From: CAVYUC01 sp963783085
GTDB lineage: Bacteria > Bacteroidota > Bacteroidia > Bacteroidales > Prolixibacteraceae
Assembly (NCBI GenBank): GCA_963783085.1
Contig: CAWAMJ010000008.1
Span: 434,001 to 498,000, forward strand
DNA: 64,000 bases
Reading direction: 5' to 3'
The notes under the pieces were generated by a model. That model saw only the letters and a program-made list of their open reading frames with translations. It did no database searches and was not told the DNA's origin. The translations under genes and the position numbers were made by a program. This document shows positions 54,461 through 63,619 of the stretch, one piece after another (position 1 is the stretch's first letter; every line of letters begins with the position of its first letter).

Positions 54461-55741
54461 ATGAAAAAACTGGCAATTATTTTTATTACGGCAATTTTGG
54501 CCGTTTCCTGTACACAAACCAGGGAAAAAAAATCAGCATCGGATGTTAAACCCGACGAAGATAATGGCAGATTAACATTGCCCGAAGGTTTTTCCGCTCT
54601 TGTTGTTGCCGACGAAACAGGCCGCGGTCGGCATATTGTGGTAAATGAAAACGGCGATATTTATGTGTCGCTGAGAGAAAATGACGACAACAAAGGCATT
54701 GCCTGTCTGCGTGATACAACCGGCGACGGGAAAGCCGACATCATCGAATATACGGGAGAACATACGGGAACCGGTATAAAAATCCACAAGAATTATTTAT
54801 ACTTTGGAGCAGACACTGCCATTGTGCGTTATCCAATGCAGGAAGGGGAATTACTGCCGGGAGATAACTGGGAATTGGTTGCACGTGGATTTCCGAATGA
54901 ACATCAGCACGAAGCAAAACCGATGGAATTCGATGGCAAAGGAAATATGTATGTGAATGTTGGCGCGCCGTCGAATGCCTGCATGGAACAGATGCGGACA
55001 AAAGGTTCACCCGGAATGGATCCTTGTCCGCTGCTGGAATACTCCGGAGGTACCTGGCAGTTTAAAGACGATGTTCTGAACCAGGACCAACTGAAAGATG
55101 GAACCAGGTATGTAACCGGCATCAGAAACGGAATGGCCAATTGCTGGAACACCGCTGTGGATGAATTGTACATTGTACAGCACGGGCGCGATCAGCTTCA
55201 TCAGTTTTTTCCGGATATGTATACCACCGAAGACAATGCAGAACTACCCGCGGAAGAATTCTTTCTGGCTACCAAAGGTTCCGATTTTGGATGGCCTTAT
55301 TGTTATTACGACCAAAATCAGGATAAAAAATTACTGTCTCCGGAATATGGCGGAAACCGGGAAATACAGGAACGCTGCGAAAACAAGTCCGACCCGATTA
55401 TGGCGTTTCCGGGGCACTGGGCGCCGAATGATTTAATTTTCTATACCGGTAATATGTTTCCCGAGCGATATAAAAACGGGGCATTTATCGCATTTCACGG
55501 ATCGTGGAACCGTGCGCCCGAGCCGCAAAAAGGGTATTTCGTGGTTTTTGTTCCTTTCGACGGGGAATATCCTTCGGGAGATTATGAAATATTTGCAAAC
55601 GGTTTTGCCGGAACCGAAGTCATCAACAGCACGCGCGATGCCGAATACCGTCCGTGCGGATTGGCGCAGGGACCCGATGGTTCGCTTTACGTGGTTGACA
55701 GTAACAAGGGAAAAATTTGGAGGATTCTTTACAACGGATAA
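54461..55741 (+). CDS. Sorbosone/glucose dehydrogenase-like lipoprotein (PQQ-type propeller)
   Basis: A 426-residue lipoprotein (signal KLAIIFITAILAVSCTQT) with a six-bladed propeller of the glucose/sorbosone dehydrogenase type. Blade motifs include LPEGFSALVVADETGRGRHI, YVTGIRNGMANCWNTAVDEL and GSDFGWPYCYYDQNQDKK; the catalytic His of soluble glucose dehydrogenase corresponds most likely to NEHQHEAKPMEF. The PQQ site is not provable here. It sits 61 bp upstream of a cytochrome c, the natural electron acceptor, so together they would oxidise a sugar in the periplasm. No PQQ biosynthesis genes are in the window. Confidence 0.82.
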   Translation: MKKLAIIFITAILAVSCTQTREKKSASDVKPDEDNGRLTLPEGFSALVVADETGRGRHIVVNENGDIYVSLRENDDNKGIACLRDTTGDGKADIIEYTGEHTGTGIKIHKNYLYFGADTAIVRYPMQEGELLPGDNWELVARGFPNEHQHEAKPMEFDGKGNMYVNVGAPSNACMEQMRTKGSPGMDPCPLLEYSGGTWQFKDDVLNQDQLKDGTRYVTGIRNGMANCWNTAVDELYIVQHGRDQLHQFFPDMYTTEDNAELPAEEFFLATKGSDFGWPYCYYDQNQDKKLLSPEYGGNREIQERCENKSDPIMAFPGHWAPNDLIFYTGNMFPERYKNGAFIAFHGSWNRAPEPQKGYFVVFVPFDGEYPSGDYEIFANGFAGTEVINSTRDAEYRPCGLAQGPDGSLYVVDSNKGKIWRILYNG

Positions 55742-55802
55742 ATCATCATCCGCACGTTCAAAAGAAGAGTTTTTCAACATCGAATTTAAAAAAACTGAAG
55801 CA

Positions 55803-56264
55803 ATGAAAATCAACATTTTAATAACAATTTTATTTGCTGCGATTCTTACCGCTTGTGGTGGCAACAAACAACAAAACCAGGCAAACACGCAGGAAGAATC
55901 AACTGCATCGAATGATTTGAAGCAAACAGAAACCATTGTCCAACATCCGGGAAAAGAAGTTTACAACTCCGTTTGCCTTGCATGTCACATGGCCGATGGT
56001 TCCGGAGTTCCGGGAATGCATCCGCCGTTAATTGAAACCGATTGGGTTAATGGTGACAAGGAACGCCTGATTAAACTGGTGCTGCAGGGGGTTTCCGGAA
56101 AACTGGAAGTGGAAGGTGATACGTACAACAGCATTATGCCACCGCAGGCGCATTTAACGAATCAACAAATTGCGGACGTTTTATCCTATGTCCGGCAAAA
56201 TTTTGGCAATGACGCCAGCCCTGTAACCGAGGAAGAAGTTCAGCAGGTGCGAAATTCATTATAG
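55803..56264 (+). CDS. Monohaem cytochrome c lipoprotein
   Basis: A 153-residue lipoprotein (signal INILITILFAAILTACGGN). Class I cytochrome c: the haem is bound by CLACH (C58, C61, H62), and the axial Met is probably M112 in YNSIMPPQAHL, followed by the conserved C-terminal helix IADVLSYVRQNFG. The long open frame upstream (from 55512) overlaps the dehydrogenase and is not coding. It likely accepts electrons from the upstream sugar dehydrogenase. Its stop codon (56262-56264) directly abuts that of the convergent OmpA gene, with no gap. Confidence 0.93.
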   Translation: MKINILITILFAAILTACGGNKQQNQANTQEESTASNDLKQTETIVQHPGKEVYNSVCLACHMADGSGVPGMHPPLIETDWVNGDKERLIKLVLQGVSGKLEVEGDTYNSIMPPQAHLTNQQIADVLSYVRQNFGNDASPVTEEEVQQVRNSL

Positions 56265-58208
56265 TTACTTTTCTGTAATTTTAATTGTGGTTCGCCGGTT
56301 TTGCCGGCGACCTTCTTCGGTTTCGTTTGTTGCAACAGGACGTGTTTCGCCATAACCTGCAGCGTGTAACCTGTTTTTACCGATGCCGTTTTTAACCAGG
56401 TAGTCAACAACCGATCGCGCCCGAAGTTCCGATAGCACCTGGTTTTTTTCGTTACCTCCGGAATTGTCGGTATGTCCCTGAATTTCCACTTTCAATCCCG
56501 AATTTTTTTGCAGAAATTCAACCAGTTTCTGCAGTTCCGGTTCCGATTCCCGTAAAATGCTGAACGAGTCGGTTTCAAAATAGACGTTATACAAATTCAT
56601 TTCAGAACCCACTTCCACAGGTTGTAACCGGATAAATAAATCGTATGGTTCGTAAACATTTTTAGGTTCGTCCAGGGCAAATGATTCCGAAAAAAACAGG
56701 TAACCTTCCTTTGAAACCGAAAACCCGTAACGATCGCCAACGGGCAGGCACAACAATGCTTCGCCGTTTGCACCGGTTGTTTCTTTTCTCACAGATCGTT
56801 TCTCATCGGTAAGGTTTACCAGTTCGAGCTGCGCCTGGACAGGTTTGCTGGTTTTCGCATCGGCAATTACCGCGTGCACATAAGTCACCGGTTCGGGCCG
56901 CAGCGATTCATCTAAATTAAACGAATAAATATCGAGGCCGGTATCCTGGTTCCGTTCGGATGCAAAATACGCTGTCCGGCCATTTGGACTAATAAACAGC
57001 CCCTGTTCATTGTGGAATGTGTTTATTGGGTAACCCAGGTTTCCAGGCGCTGAAAAAACGCTGTCGTTTTCAATTTCGGATACAAAAACATCGAGGCCTC
57101 CCATGCCGGTATGAAAATCAGAAGCGAAGTAAAAATTCCGGTTATTTGGATGTATAAACGGTGAAATTTCGTTGCCTTCAGTATTGATTTCCGGACCAAG
57201 ATTGACCGGTTTTTTCCACGTGGCGACTCCGTTTTGGTCAAAATCCAGTAATTCAGCGCGCCAAATATCTTTTTTCCCTTTACCGCCCAGGCGATTACTC
57301 GAAAAATAGAGAAACCTTCCATCGGACGAAAAACCAGGTTGCGCTTCCCAGTACCTGCTGTTGATTGCACCGGCATTTCGCGGAACAGTCCAGCTTCCAC
57401 CTTGCCATCTCGAATAATAAATATCACAACTTCCCCTGCCGTTTCTGCGGTTGCAGGCGGTAAAAAACAGCAGGCGCCCATCGGCAGAAACAATTTGGGC
57501 GCCTTCGTTTTCAGGCGTATTTATTTCCACAATCGGTTGCGCCCTTCCCCACCCTGCCGAATCAAATTCCGAAATAAAAAAATCTTCCTGCGGCCGACTG
57601 CCCGGATTTTTAATCAACCGAGTAAAAACCAGCTTTTTTTGGTCGATGCTAAGGTTGGGCCAGTATTCATCGTTCACCGAATTTACATTATCCGGCAGCC
57701 GCACCGGATCAAAATCAACCGGGTGTTTAACAGCTTCCGCAGCAAACCGGCAACTTTCAAGCAGGCGTTCAATCTCTGTTTTCCTGTTTTGCGACAATCC
57801 GGGTGTTTCAGCATAAATTTTCAATACCTTTTTTGCACTTTCATAATTCCCGGTATTAAAATAAGCATTTCCGAGGCGGTAGTTTATTTGTGGCAAATCC
57901 GATTGTTGTGCTGCTTTTTCAAGCTGAATGATTTCCAACTGCGTTGAATCGAGGGCAAAGTAAATGTCGGCGAGTAACAATCGCGCATCAACAAAACCGG
58001 GATCTCTGTCCAGAATTTTCCGGCAAAGATCAACAGCCTGCGGATAGGATTGAAGCGAATATTCTTTTTTTGCTTCTTCAAACCATTTTTGTGCTTTTTT
58101 ATTATCCTGCGCACAGACTGTTTTTATCCCCTGAAGATTAATAATCAGAAAGAAAAGAAGGAAAAAGCACCTTGTCGAAAAAAATTTTTTACCCGTTTTT
58201 GTATTCAT
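56265..58208 (-). CDS. OmpA-family protein with TPR and PD40 propeller
   Basis: A 647-residue cell-envelope protein. A signal (FLLFFLIINLQGIKTVCA) is followed by TPR units (residues ~30-170), then WD40-like PD40 propeller repeats (ISQVSADGRLLFF-type; PGFSSDGRFLYFSSNRLGG; LFISPNGRTAYFASERNQ), a carboxypeptidase-regulatory-like domain (~470-530) and a C-terminal OmpA peptidoglycan-binding domain (VEIQGHTDNSGGNEKNQVLS, then AAGYGETRPVATNETEEGRR). The start at 58208 precedes NTKTGKKFF; an upstream extension is unlikely. This architecture is common in Bacteroidota, including PorE-like proteins of type IX secretion; whether this one serves T9SS is unclear. Confidence 0.9.
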   Translation of the reverse strand: MNTKTGKKFFSTRCFFLLFFLIINLQGIKTVCAQDNKKAQKWFEEAKKEYSLQSYPQAVDLCRKILDRDPGFVDARLLLADIYFALDSTQLEIIQLEKAAQQSDLPQINYRLGNAYFNTGNYESAKKVLKIYAETPGLSQNRKTEIERLLESCRFAAEAVKHPVDFDPVRLPDNVNSVNDEYWPNLSIDQKKLVFTRLIKNPGSRPQEDFFISEFDSAGWGRAQPIVEINTPENEGAQIVSADGRLLFFTACNRRNGRGSCDIYYSRWQGGSWTVPRNAGAINSRYWEAQPGFSSDGRFLYFSSNRLGGKGKKDIWRAELLDFDQNGVATWKKPVNLGPEINTEGNEISPFIHPNNRNFYFASDFHTGMGGLDVFVSEIENDSVFSAPGNLGYPINTFHNEQGLFISPNGRTAYFASERNQDTGLDIYSFNLDESLRPEPVTYVHAVIADAKTSKPVQAQLELVNLTDEKRSVRKETTGANGEALLCLPVGDRYGFSVSKEGYLFFSESFALDEPKNVYEPYDLFIRLQPVEVGSEMNLYNVYFETDSFSILRESEPELQKLVEFLQKNSGLKVEIQGHTDNSGGNEKNQVLSELRARSVVDYLVKNGIGKNRLHAAGYGETRPVATNETEEGRRQNRRTTIKITEK

Positions 58209-58343
58209 TTTAAAAATTGCATTTATTTGCACCGCAGGAATTAAAAATGATGGTGAAATGTTTTTTCTGAATGTTTTTTTTTCTATTTTGCCTTTACAAA
58301 ATTGTTTTAATTTAATGATTTATCAACTGAATGTTTCTCAAAA

Positions 58344-58526
58344 ATGAAACGGAAAGAAAACAAAAAAAATTACAAAGAATTTGATACGTTCGAACGCAAA
58401 TCGAAAAAAAGTGTATCAAAAAAAGACAAAAGTTCAAAACGAAGACTTACCATTTATGATGAATTCGAAGATGAAGATCTCGATGATTTAGATTTTGACG
58501 ATGACGATGATGATTTAAACTACTGA
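58344..58526 (+). CDS. Small bipolar-charge protein (60 aa)
   Basis: A 60-residue frame whose N-terminal 40 residues are Lys/Arg-rich (MKRKENKKNYKEFDTFERKS) and whose last 20 are almost all Asp/Glu (DEDLDDLDFDDDDDDLNY). The start follows an AT-rich leader, and the sharp change of charge without stops suggests a true protein. No family assignment. A nucleic-acid or ribosome-associated small protein is possible. It stands alone between the OmpA and thioesterase genes. Confidence 0.6.
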   Translation: MKRKENKKNYKEFDTFERKSKKSVSKKDKSSKRRLTIYDEFEDEDLDDLDFDDDDDDLNY

Positions 58527-58589
58527 TACATATAGAAAATCCCAATCCAACATATTGAACGCCCGTCCCCGCATCAGACAAAACTGTTA

Positions 58590-59084
58590 CTATTCGTAAA
58601 AAGCTTCGATACCGGGATAGTGATATTTTGCCCGGGCAATTTTTTCAGGAAAGCAAAAATAGGTGATTTCTGCTACCATGCATTCCTCTTTTTCGCTGTT
58701 GAAAAGTGAGCAGGCGATTTTCGCAAGCTTTCCCTCAACTGCGGTTATTGAACCTTTTACTGTAATCTCGCCCTTTGAAATGTATATTGGTTTCAGGTAA
58801 TTTAATTTCATTTCAGAAGTAACGCCCGAAGTTTTCAGTTTTACCAATACAAGCCAGCCAGCCAGTTCATCGGCCAGCGCAGCCTGAATTCCACCGTGCA
58901 AAACTCCGGTCCAGCCTTCCATAGGTTTACCCGGTAGCCAGGTTGCGAGCAGTTCATCGCCGTCTTCCCAGAATTCCAGATGCAATCCTATGTTGTTGTT
59001 TGGCGAACACCCGAAACAATTGTATTCTTTCCGGGTGCTGTCCATGGCGGTAAATGGATTTTTTATTTTTCTCATTACTTTCAT
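58590..59084 (-). CDS. PaaI-type hotdog thioesterase
   Basis: A 164-residue single-hotdog thioesterase. The signature VLHGGIQAALADELAG carries H63-G64-G65 and D72, the usual active-site region. The N-terminal block YNCFGCSPNNNIGLHLEFWE is typical of the PaaI-related subgroup. No signal peptide; it hydrolyses an acyl-CoA in the cytoplasm, substrate unknown. It shares the minus strand with the prohibitin gene upstream, from which a hairpin separates it. Confidence 0.9.
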   Translation of the reverse strand: MKVMRKIKNPFTAMDSTRKEYNCFGCSPNNNIGLHLEFWEDGDELLATWLPGKPMEGWTGVLHGGIQAALADELAGWLVLVKLKTSGVTSEMKLNYLKPIYISKGEITVKGSITAVEGKLAKIACSLFNSEKEECMVAEITYFCFPEKIARAKYHYPGIEAFYE

Positions 59085-59164
59085 TCGAATAACAACAGTT
59101 ATCCCTAAAATTGATACGTACAGTTTGCGACCATCTTTTATCGGATAATTACAGGAAAATATTT

Positions 59165-59206
59165 GAAAATCAGCTTTGCTCCGGAGCCGGGGAAAAGCTG
59201 ATTTTC
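59165..59206. terminator. Hairpin after the prohibitin gene
   Basis: GAAAATCAGCTTT (59165-59177) pairs perfectly with AAAGCTGATTTTC (59194-59206), with an inner CTCCGGAG palindrome in the loop. It lies 19 bp after the stop of the prohibitin gene. The following U content on the minus strand is modest (AAATATTTTCC), so it is a probable terminator. Confidence 0.6.
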
Positions 59207-59224
59207 CTTTTAATGATGATCTTA

Positions 59225-60043
59225 TTAATTATTTCCTAAAATCAGTGGCAATCCTTCTTTTCCGCTTCCAATAACAATAACTTTTGTATTCGGCGATTCC
59301 GAAAGCTGGAGCGTTGCCTCAATTCCACGTTGTTTCAGTATTGCATCTGTTAAGCTTTGATTGATAATGCGGTTGTAATTGGCAATTCCTTCGGCTTCAA
59401 TCCGGCGGCGTTCGGCTTCCGATTCTTCGCGTTGCAGCCTGAATTCATAGGCCAGCGCTTCCTGTTCCTGTTTCAGCTTACTTTCAATGGCATTTTTTAT
59501 TTGTTCCGGCAAATTAATCGAACGGATCAGCAACGCCTTCATATCGATAAAATTTGCCGCCAGTACTTTGCGGGTTTCCTCTTTTATCGTTTGTTCCACT
59601 TCAGCCCTTTTTGTAGAATAAATTTCTTCCGCTCCGTAACGTCCGGCAACCTGGCGGACTGATGACCGAAGTTCCGGAATCACCAGAACGTTTATATAAT
59701 TCACACCAAATTGTTGATGCAAATATCCGATTTTATCAAATGTCGGGTTAAAGCGAATGGTGACATCCATGTTTATCGACAAACCGTTTTTATCAAGTAC
59801 GTCCATGGTTTCGTCGCGTTGCTGTTCGCGGACATTATATATATACATATCATTCCACGGCGCAATAATATGAAAACCTTCGCCATAAATATTGTCTTTA
59901 TCGAGGCCTGTGGTGTACGGTTTGAAAATTACACCTCGTTCCCCGGCTTCAATAATCAGAAACATTTTACCGCTGAAAATCAGCACCACGATTAAAATAA
60001 TGACGGCAGCAATAATGTAAGACGTTTTAATTTTGTTTTTCAT
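59225..60043 (-). CDS. Prohibitin/SPFH-domain membrane protein
   Basis: A 272-residue SPFH-family protein. A single N-terminal membrane segment (IIAAVIILIVVLIFSGKMFL) is followed by the SPFH domain (GERGVIFKPYTTGLDKDNIY, VTIRFNPTFDKIGYLHQQFG, VRQVAGRYGAEEIYSTKRAE) and a long coiled coil (IESKLKQEQEALAYEFRLQR, EAERRRIEAEGIANYNRI). Such proteins form large ring or cage assemblies in the inner membrane, often regulating FtsH-type proteases. No FtsH or partner gene is adjacent. Confidence 0.92.
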   Translation of the reverse strand: MKNKIKTSYIIAAVIILIVVLIFSGKMFLIIEAGERGVIFKPYTTGLDKDNIYGEGFHIIAPWNDMYIYNVREQQRDETMDVLDKNGLSINMDVTIRFNPTFDKIGYLHQQFGVNYINVLVIPELRSSVRQVAGRYGAEEIYSTKRAEVEQTIKEETRKVLAANFIDMKALLIRSINLPEQIKNAIESKLKQEQEALAYEFRLQREESEAERRRIEAEGIANYNRIINQSLTDAILKQRGIEATLQLSESPNTKVIVIGSGKEGLPLILGNN

Positions 60044-60170
60044 TTTTTTATTTTTTGGTTGACTTCAAAATGTTTTTCCGGTTGTTTTTAACCGAATGGC
60101 GACAAATGTAAAAAGATAAACTTACGGCCTGAAATATATCGTGCATTTATCATCACATCCAACTATTTCT

Positions 60171-60200
60171 TTTGACGTTAAACCTTATGTGGTATATTTG
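60171..60200 (+). promoter_or_regulatory. Bacteroidota-type promoter upstream of the C26 hydrolase
   Basis: TATATTTG (60193-60200) matches the -7 consensus TAnnTTTG and TTTG (60171-60174) the -33 element, with 18 bases between them, close to the classical spacing. The ATG at 60221 gives a predicted leader of about 15 bases. This is the clearest promoter in the window. Confidence 0.65.
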
Positions 60201-60220
60201 AACCAAAATTCCGGCGACCT

Positions 60221-61330
60221 ATGAAACAGTTAGTTTTGCTTTTTTTACTCGTGATTTTTACCTTCAACGGAGAGGCACAGGATTTTTTCCGAAACGATTA
60301 CAACAAGCACAAAAAGTACATCATCCTCACCAATCCGACAGTGAAAAACATTCAAACCGTTCAATATTTGGAAAACGCAGGTTTGCTCGACATTAATCAG
60401 CGAAAGACTAAATTTGTGGGTGTGTGGTTCGATGATCAGAATTACGATTTCAATCAAACCAAAGAATACATTGAAAAAGCAGGTTTGAAAAACTACTTTT
60501 TGCATGAAGTGCGGGGCACACTGGAAGAAGGTCATTTATTTGAAACCAACGACTGTACCGATGATTTTACGACCATTTTCAATCGTTCCACAGGGATTTT
60601 CTTTTTCGGCGGGCCGGATATTCCACCGGCGGTTTATGGCGAGAAAAATACGCATTCGGTGGTTACAGATCCTCAGCGACATTATTTCGAAGCCTCTTTT
60701 TTATTTCACCTTTTAGGCGGCTTTCAAAATGAAGGTTACAAACCCCTTTTAAACAAGCGCCCGGAATACCTGGTTACCGGTTTTTGTCTCGGAATGCAAA
60801 CCATGAACGTTGCCACCGGCGGAACTTTGATTCAGGATATCCCTGCCGAGGTATACGGCGCCGAAACACCCGAAGAAACGCTAAAACCGGGGCGGGCCAA
60901 CCTGCACCGAAATTATTGGCAGGAACTGGTGGATGACACGCTGTTAATGGGCATCAACCTGCACACAGTGAAATTTACCGGCAATTCGTTTTTCGGCCGC
61001 GTTGTAAAAGTACCCAAACGCTGGGAACCACGTGTTTACAGCAGCCATCATCAGGCCGCCGAAAAAATCGGAAAAGGATTGGAAGTGACCGCGGTGTCAC
61101 CCGACGGAAAGATCGTGGAAGGACTGGCACACCAGCAGTTTCCGAATGTTTTTGCAGTTCAGTTTCATCCGGAAGTTCCCGGATTGTATGAAGATTTGTA
61201 CGTCCGGAAATTCCATCCCGAAGACAAACCGATGAGCTACAACGACATCATTGGGAAACAAAGTGTAAGATTCCACAAAAAATACTGGGCCCACATTTCC
61301 GAAATCCTGAGAAAGGCAAAGAAGAAATAA
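60221..61330 (+). CDS. Exported C26-type glutamine amidotransferase-like hydrolase
   Basis: A 369-residue protein with a Sec signal (KQLVLLFLLVIFTFNGEAQ) and a class I glutamine amidotransferase-like fold of the gamma-glutamyl hydrolase/PuuD branch. The nucleophile is C189 in VTGFCLGMQTMN and the His-Glu pair is H316 and E318 in FAVQFHPEVPG. A C26-typical FFFGGPDIPPAVYG oxyanion loop is present. Substrates of this family are gamma-glutamyl compounds; export suggests action on a peptide or amide in the periplasm. It has the best promoter in the window and is monocistronic. Confidence 0.85.
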   Translation: MKQLVLLFLLVIFTFNGEAQDFFRNDYNKHKKYIILTNPTVKNIQTVQYLENAGLLDINQRKTKFVGVWFDDQNYDFNQTKEYIEKAGLKNYFLHEVRGTLEEGHLFETNDCTDDFTTIFNRSTGIFFFGGPDIPPAVYGEKNTHSVVTDPQRHYFEASFLFHLLGGFQNEGYKPLLNKRPEYLVTGFCLGMQTMNVATGGTLIQDIPAEVYGAETPEETLKPGRANLHRNYWQELVDDTLLMGINLHTVKFTGNSFFGRVVKVPKRWEPRVYSSHHQAAEKIGKGLEVTAVSPDGKIVEGLAHQQFPNVFAVQFHPEVPGLYEDLYVRKFHPEDKPMSYNDIIGKQSVRFHKKYWAHISEILRKAKKK

Positions 61331-61372
61331 AATGATTAAACCGCTGGGTATATCACCTGCACATGAACATTT

Positions 61373-62443
61373 TCAATATTTGGATGCAAAATCATCTGCA
61401 AGTTGATTGATTTCATCGTTATTAAGCTGTTCGCCGGAATTCACGATTACCCGATATCGGAAGGTTGCGGATTCGCCAGCCGGAATAGAAAAATTAAAAG
61501 TATCTTTTTCATCTGTAAAATCTTTCACTCCCAGCGGATTGGCTGCAAATAATCCGTAACCACGAGCATGCCAGTACGTTGGATAATTCGGGTTATCGGG
61601 ATGGTCGCAAATAATGATGGAAACATTCACTCCATCTTTTTCGCCCTGTAGTTTCATCCAGCGGGCGCGGGTTCCCCAAACTTCCAAACCTGTTGTGCCT
61701 TCGCTGCTGGTGTAGTTTCCGGTGATATCCGTATTTAATGTATCTCTGGTTCTCGAAGTTGTTCCGTCAGCATTGTACAAAATCACGTTTCCTTTATCGG
61801 GTAATTCGAGCTGCCGTGCGACCCTGATTCCAAACATTCCTTCTTTGGTGTCGGGCATCTGCACGTCTTGTTTTCCGGCAGTCAACGTAGTTACGCGGTC
61901 GATTATCCGGTTTTTCCCTTCTGCAATAAAATGATATTCCGTTTTTTCATGCAGCAATTCCGTTCCTGTTGTATCCTGCCAGCTCTCTTCCGAAACAAAG
62001 GAACCTTCTCCTGTTCCTGCTTTAATATTCTCAGTTCTCAGGTGTTTGATGATGCCGCCGTTTGGATTCGTAGTTCCCGGTCCCTGCGATCCGTTTCCCC
62101 AAAAATCGAGGCCATTAACATTTCCATACGTAAACCACATGCCAATCTGATGCGGATGATCGGCCCGTTCGCCGGCTCGTGGTTCAAGAGGAAAACCTCG
62201 GGTAACATCGTAACAATCTGGCGAAAGAATCGGATAAAATACCGGTTTTGTGAGGCTGTCCGGCCAGCGAAACGACGTTAGAAGCTGATTATCAACCCAC
62301 ACATCCAACCGACGAGCAGCGGTGTCTGTTTCAAAAGTAACCTGCTGTTCATTTTCATTTTCCTGTTGTTTTCCCGATTTGTTGTTACACGAAAATCCAA
62401 CGGCAACAACAATAATTACAAACCAATACCATAACTTTTTCAT
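61373..62443 (-). CDS. DUF6807 (PmoA-like) lipoprotein
   Basis: A 356-residue lipoprotein (KLWYWFVIIVVAVGFSCNNK). The body matches the DUF6807 family, often annotated as PmoA family without known activity. Conserved segments are FYPILSPDCYDVTRGFPLEP, ERADHPHQIGMWFTYGNVNG and DFWGNGSQGP. Conserved His/Asp residues in the DHPHQIGMW segment suggest a metal or sugar site. It ends the minus-strand unit of MFS transporter, UroD-like protein and this gene, 18 bp after the UroD-like stop. The function is unknown; sugar metabolism is suggested by its partners. Confidence 0.82.
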   Translation of the reverse strand: MKKLWYWFVIIVVAVGFSCNNKSGKQQENENEQQVTFETDTAARRLDVWVDNQLLTSFRWPDSLTKPVFYPILSPDCYDVTRGFPLEPRAGERADHPHQIGMWFTYGNVNGLDFWGNGSQGPGTTNPNGGIIKHLRTENIKAGTGEGSFVSEESWQDTTGTELLHEKTEYHFIAEGKNRIIDRVTTLTAGKQDVQMPDTKEGMFGIRVARQLELPDKGNVILYNADGTTSRTRDTLNTDITGNYTSSEGTTGLEVWGTRARWMKLQGEKDGVNVSIIICDHPDNPNYPTYWHARGYGLFAANPLGVKDFTDEKDTFNFSIPAGESATFRYRVIVNSGEQLNNDEINQLADDFASKY

Positions 62444-62461
62444 AATGTTCTATTTTTTTGA

Positions 62462-63619
62462 TTAGTACTTTCCAAATTTTCGCCAGGCCGAATACATTGC
62501 CATTATATTTTCCGGTTGTACGTCAGCCTGAATATTATGTACCGTGTTAAACACAAAACCACCACCCGGCGCCAGCGCTTCAATATTCCGTTTTACATCA
62601 TCGTTTACCTGCTGAATGGTTCCCGAAGAAAGAATTTTCTGAGTATCCACTCCCCCGCCCCAGAATACGATATCTTTTCCAAAATCCTTTTTCAGTTGAG
62701 CAGGCTCCATTCCAGTGGCATTGATATGAACCGGGTTCAAAATATCTACTCCCATTTCAACCAAATCGGGAATAATTGGTCGAACATTTCCACACGAGTG
62801 AAAGATTATTTTCATGTTAGGTGTTTTTTCTTTTATGAATTTCAACACACGCACAAAATACGGCTTGTAAAAGTTACGAAATTGTTCAGGATCGATAAGC
62901 TGCGATTGCTGTGTTCCGTAATCGTCGCCCTCGCCAACAATATCAACCACATCGCCAACTTCGTTAAGCAAAGCATCCCAGAATTCAATTTTCAAATCAG
63001 CCAGCTTTCCTACCAGTTTATCGGAATTTGCCGGGAAAAGAAACGGATCGACCATCGCATTTTCCATTCCGCGTACGCGCTGGTGCATTTCGAAAAGTCC
63101 GGCACAAAATCCTTTGGTTATTACAATTTTATCTTCTTTTCGGAATTGAATGGCTTTTTCGCGTAAGCCGGCAAAGCGTCTTTTATCGCGGGGATTGGGC
63201 CAGTTAAAATTTTCCACTACCTTCTCCGCTTCAAAATCCGCCTCTTTCATCGGATTTTTCACCAGCGAAAACCAGTGCCCGTTTTTTGGAAAATGATGTG
63301 TAAAATTCCACTCATCCACATATTCAAAATACCCGCCACAGTCTTTTAATTTTGAATACACATCCCAGTTATGGCTGGTGAGCGGAAATACACCACGTGT
63401 ATCCACTTTTAAATCATTCAAAATTTCTTCTGAAGGGATTACAATTTGCTGAACAACATCCGACCATTCCGGCGATGATTCCGCCTTTCCCAGGTACTTT
63501 CGCAGATTCTGATACGCTGTATTGGTAATTCCCGTCCAGGTAGTGCCGGCTAAATCGAAAGGCACGTGGTCGGGTTCTTTATGATTTAATGCTGTTAATA
63601 TTCTTTCTCTTGAATTCAT
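62462..63619 (-). CDS. UroD-fold protein, methyltransferase-like
   Basis: A 385-residue protein of the uroporphyrinogen decarboxylase superfamily. It opens with MNSRERILTALNHKEPDHVP, the typical start of the family's non-haem members. HSCGNVRPIIPDLVEMGVDI (about residue 271 onward) gives the His-x-Cys zinc-binding motif of the corrinoid methyltransferases (MtaA/CmuA type) instead of the haem-enzyme motifs. The reaction is not settled; catabolic O-demethylation or another cleavage is possible. Its start overlaps the stop of the MFS transporter by 4 bp (ATGA), so it is translationally coupled. Confidence 0.85.
   Translation of the reverse strand: MNSRERILTALNHKEPDHVPFDLAGTTWTGITNTAYQNLRKYLGKAESSPEWSDVVQQIVIPSEEILNDLKVDTRGVFPLTSHNWDVYSKLKDCGGYFEYVDEWNFTHHFPKNGHWFSLVKNPMKEADFEAEKVVENFNWPNPRDKRRFAGLREKAIQFRKEDKIVITKGFCAGLFEMHQRVRGMENAMVDPFLFPANSDKLVGKLADLKIEFWDALLNEVGDVVDIVGEGDDYGTQQSQLIDPEQFRNFYKPYFVRVLKFIKEKTPNMKIIFHSCGNVRPIIPDLVEMGVDILNPVHINATGMEPAQLKKDFGKDIVFWGGGVDTQKILSSGTIQQVNDDVKRNIEALAPGGGFVFNTVHNIQADVQPENIMAMYSAWRKFGKY

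Noticed and set aside
57339..57947. 202-codon plus-strand frame opposite the OmpA-family gene
   Set aside because: Shadow of the OmpA-family gene, rich in rare residue runs and with no signal or motif.
62516..63166. 216-codon plus-strand frame opposite the UroD-like gene
   Set aside because: Shadow of a gene with clear family motifs on the minus strand.
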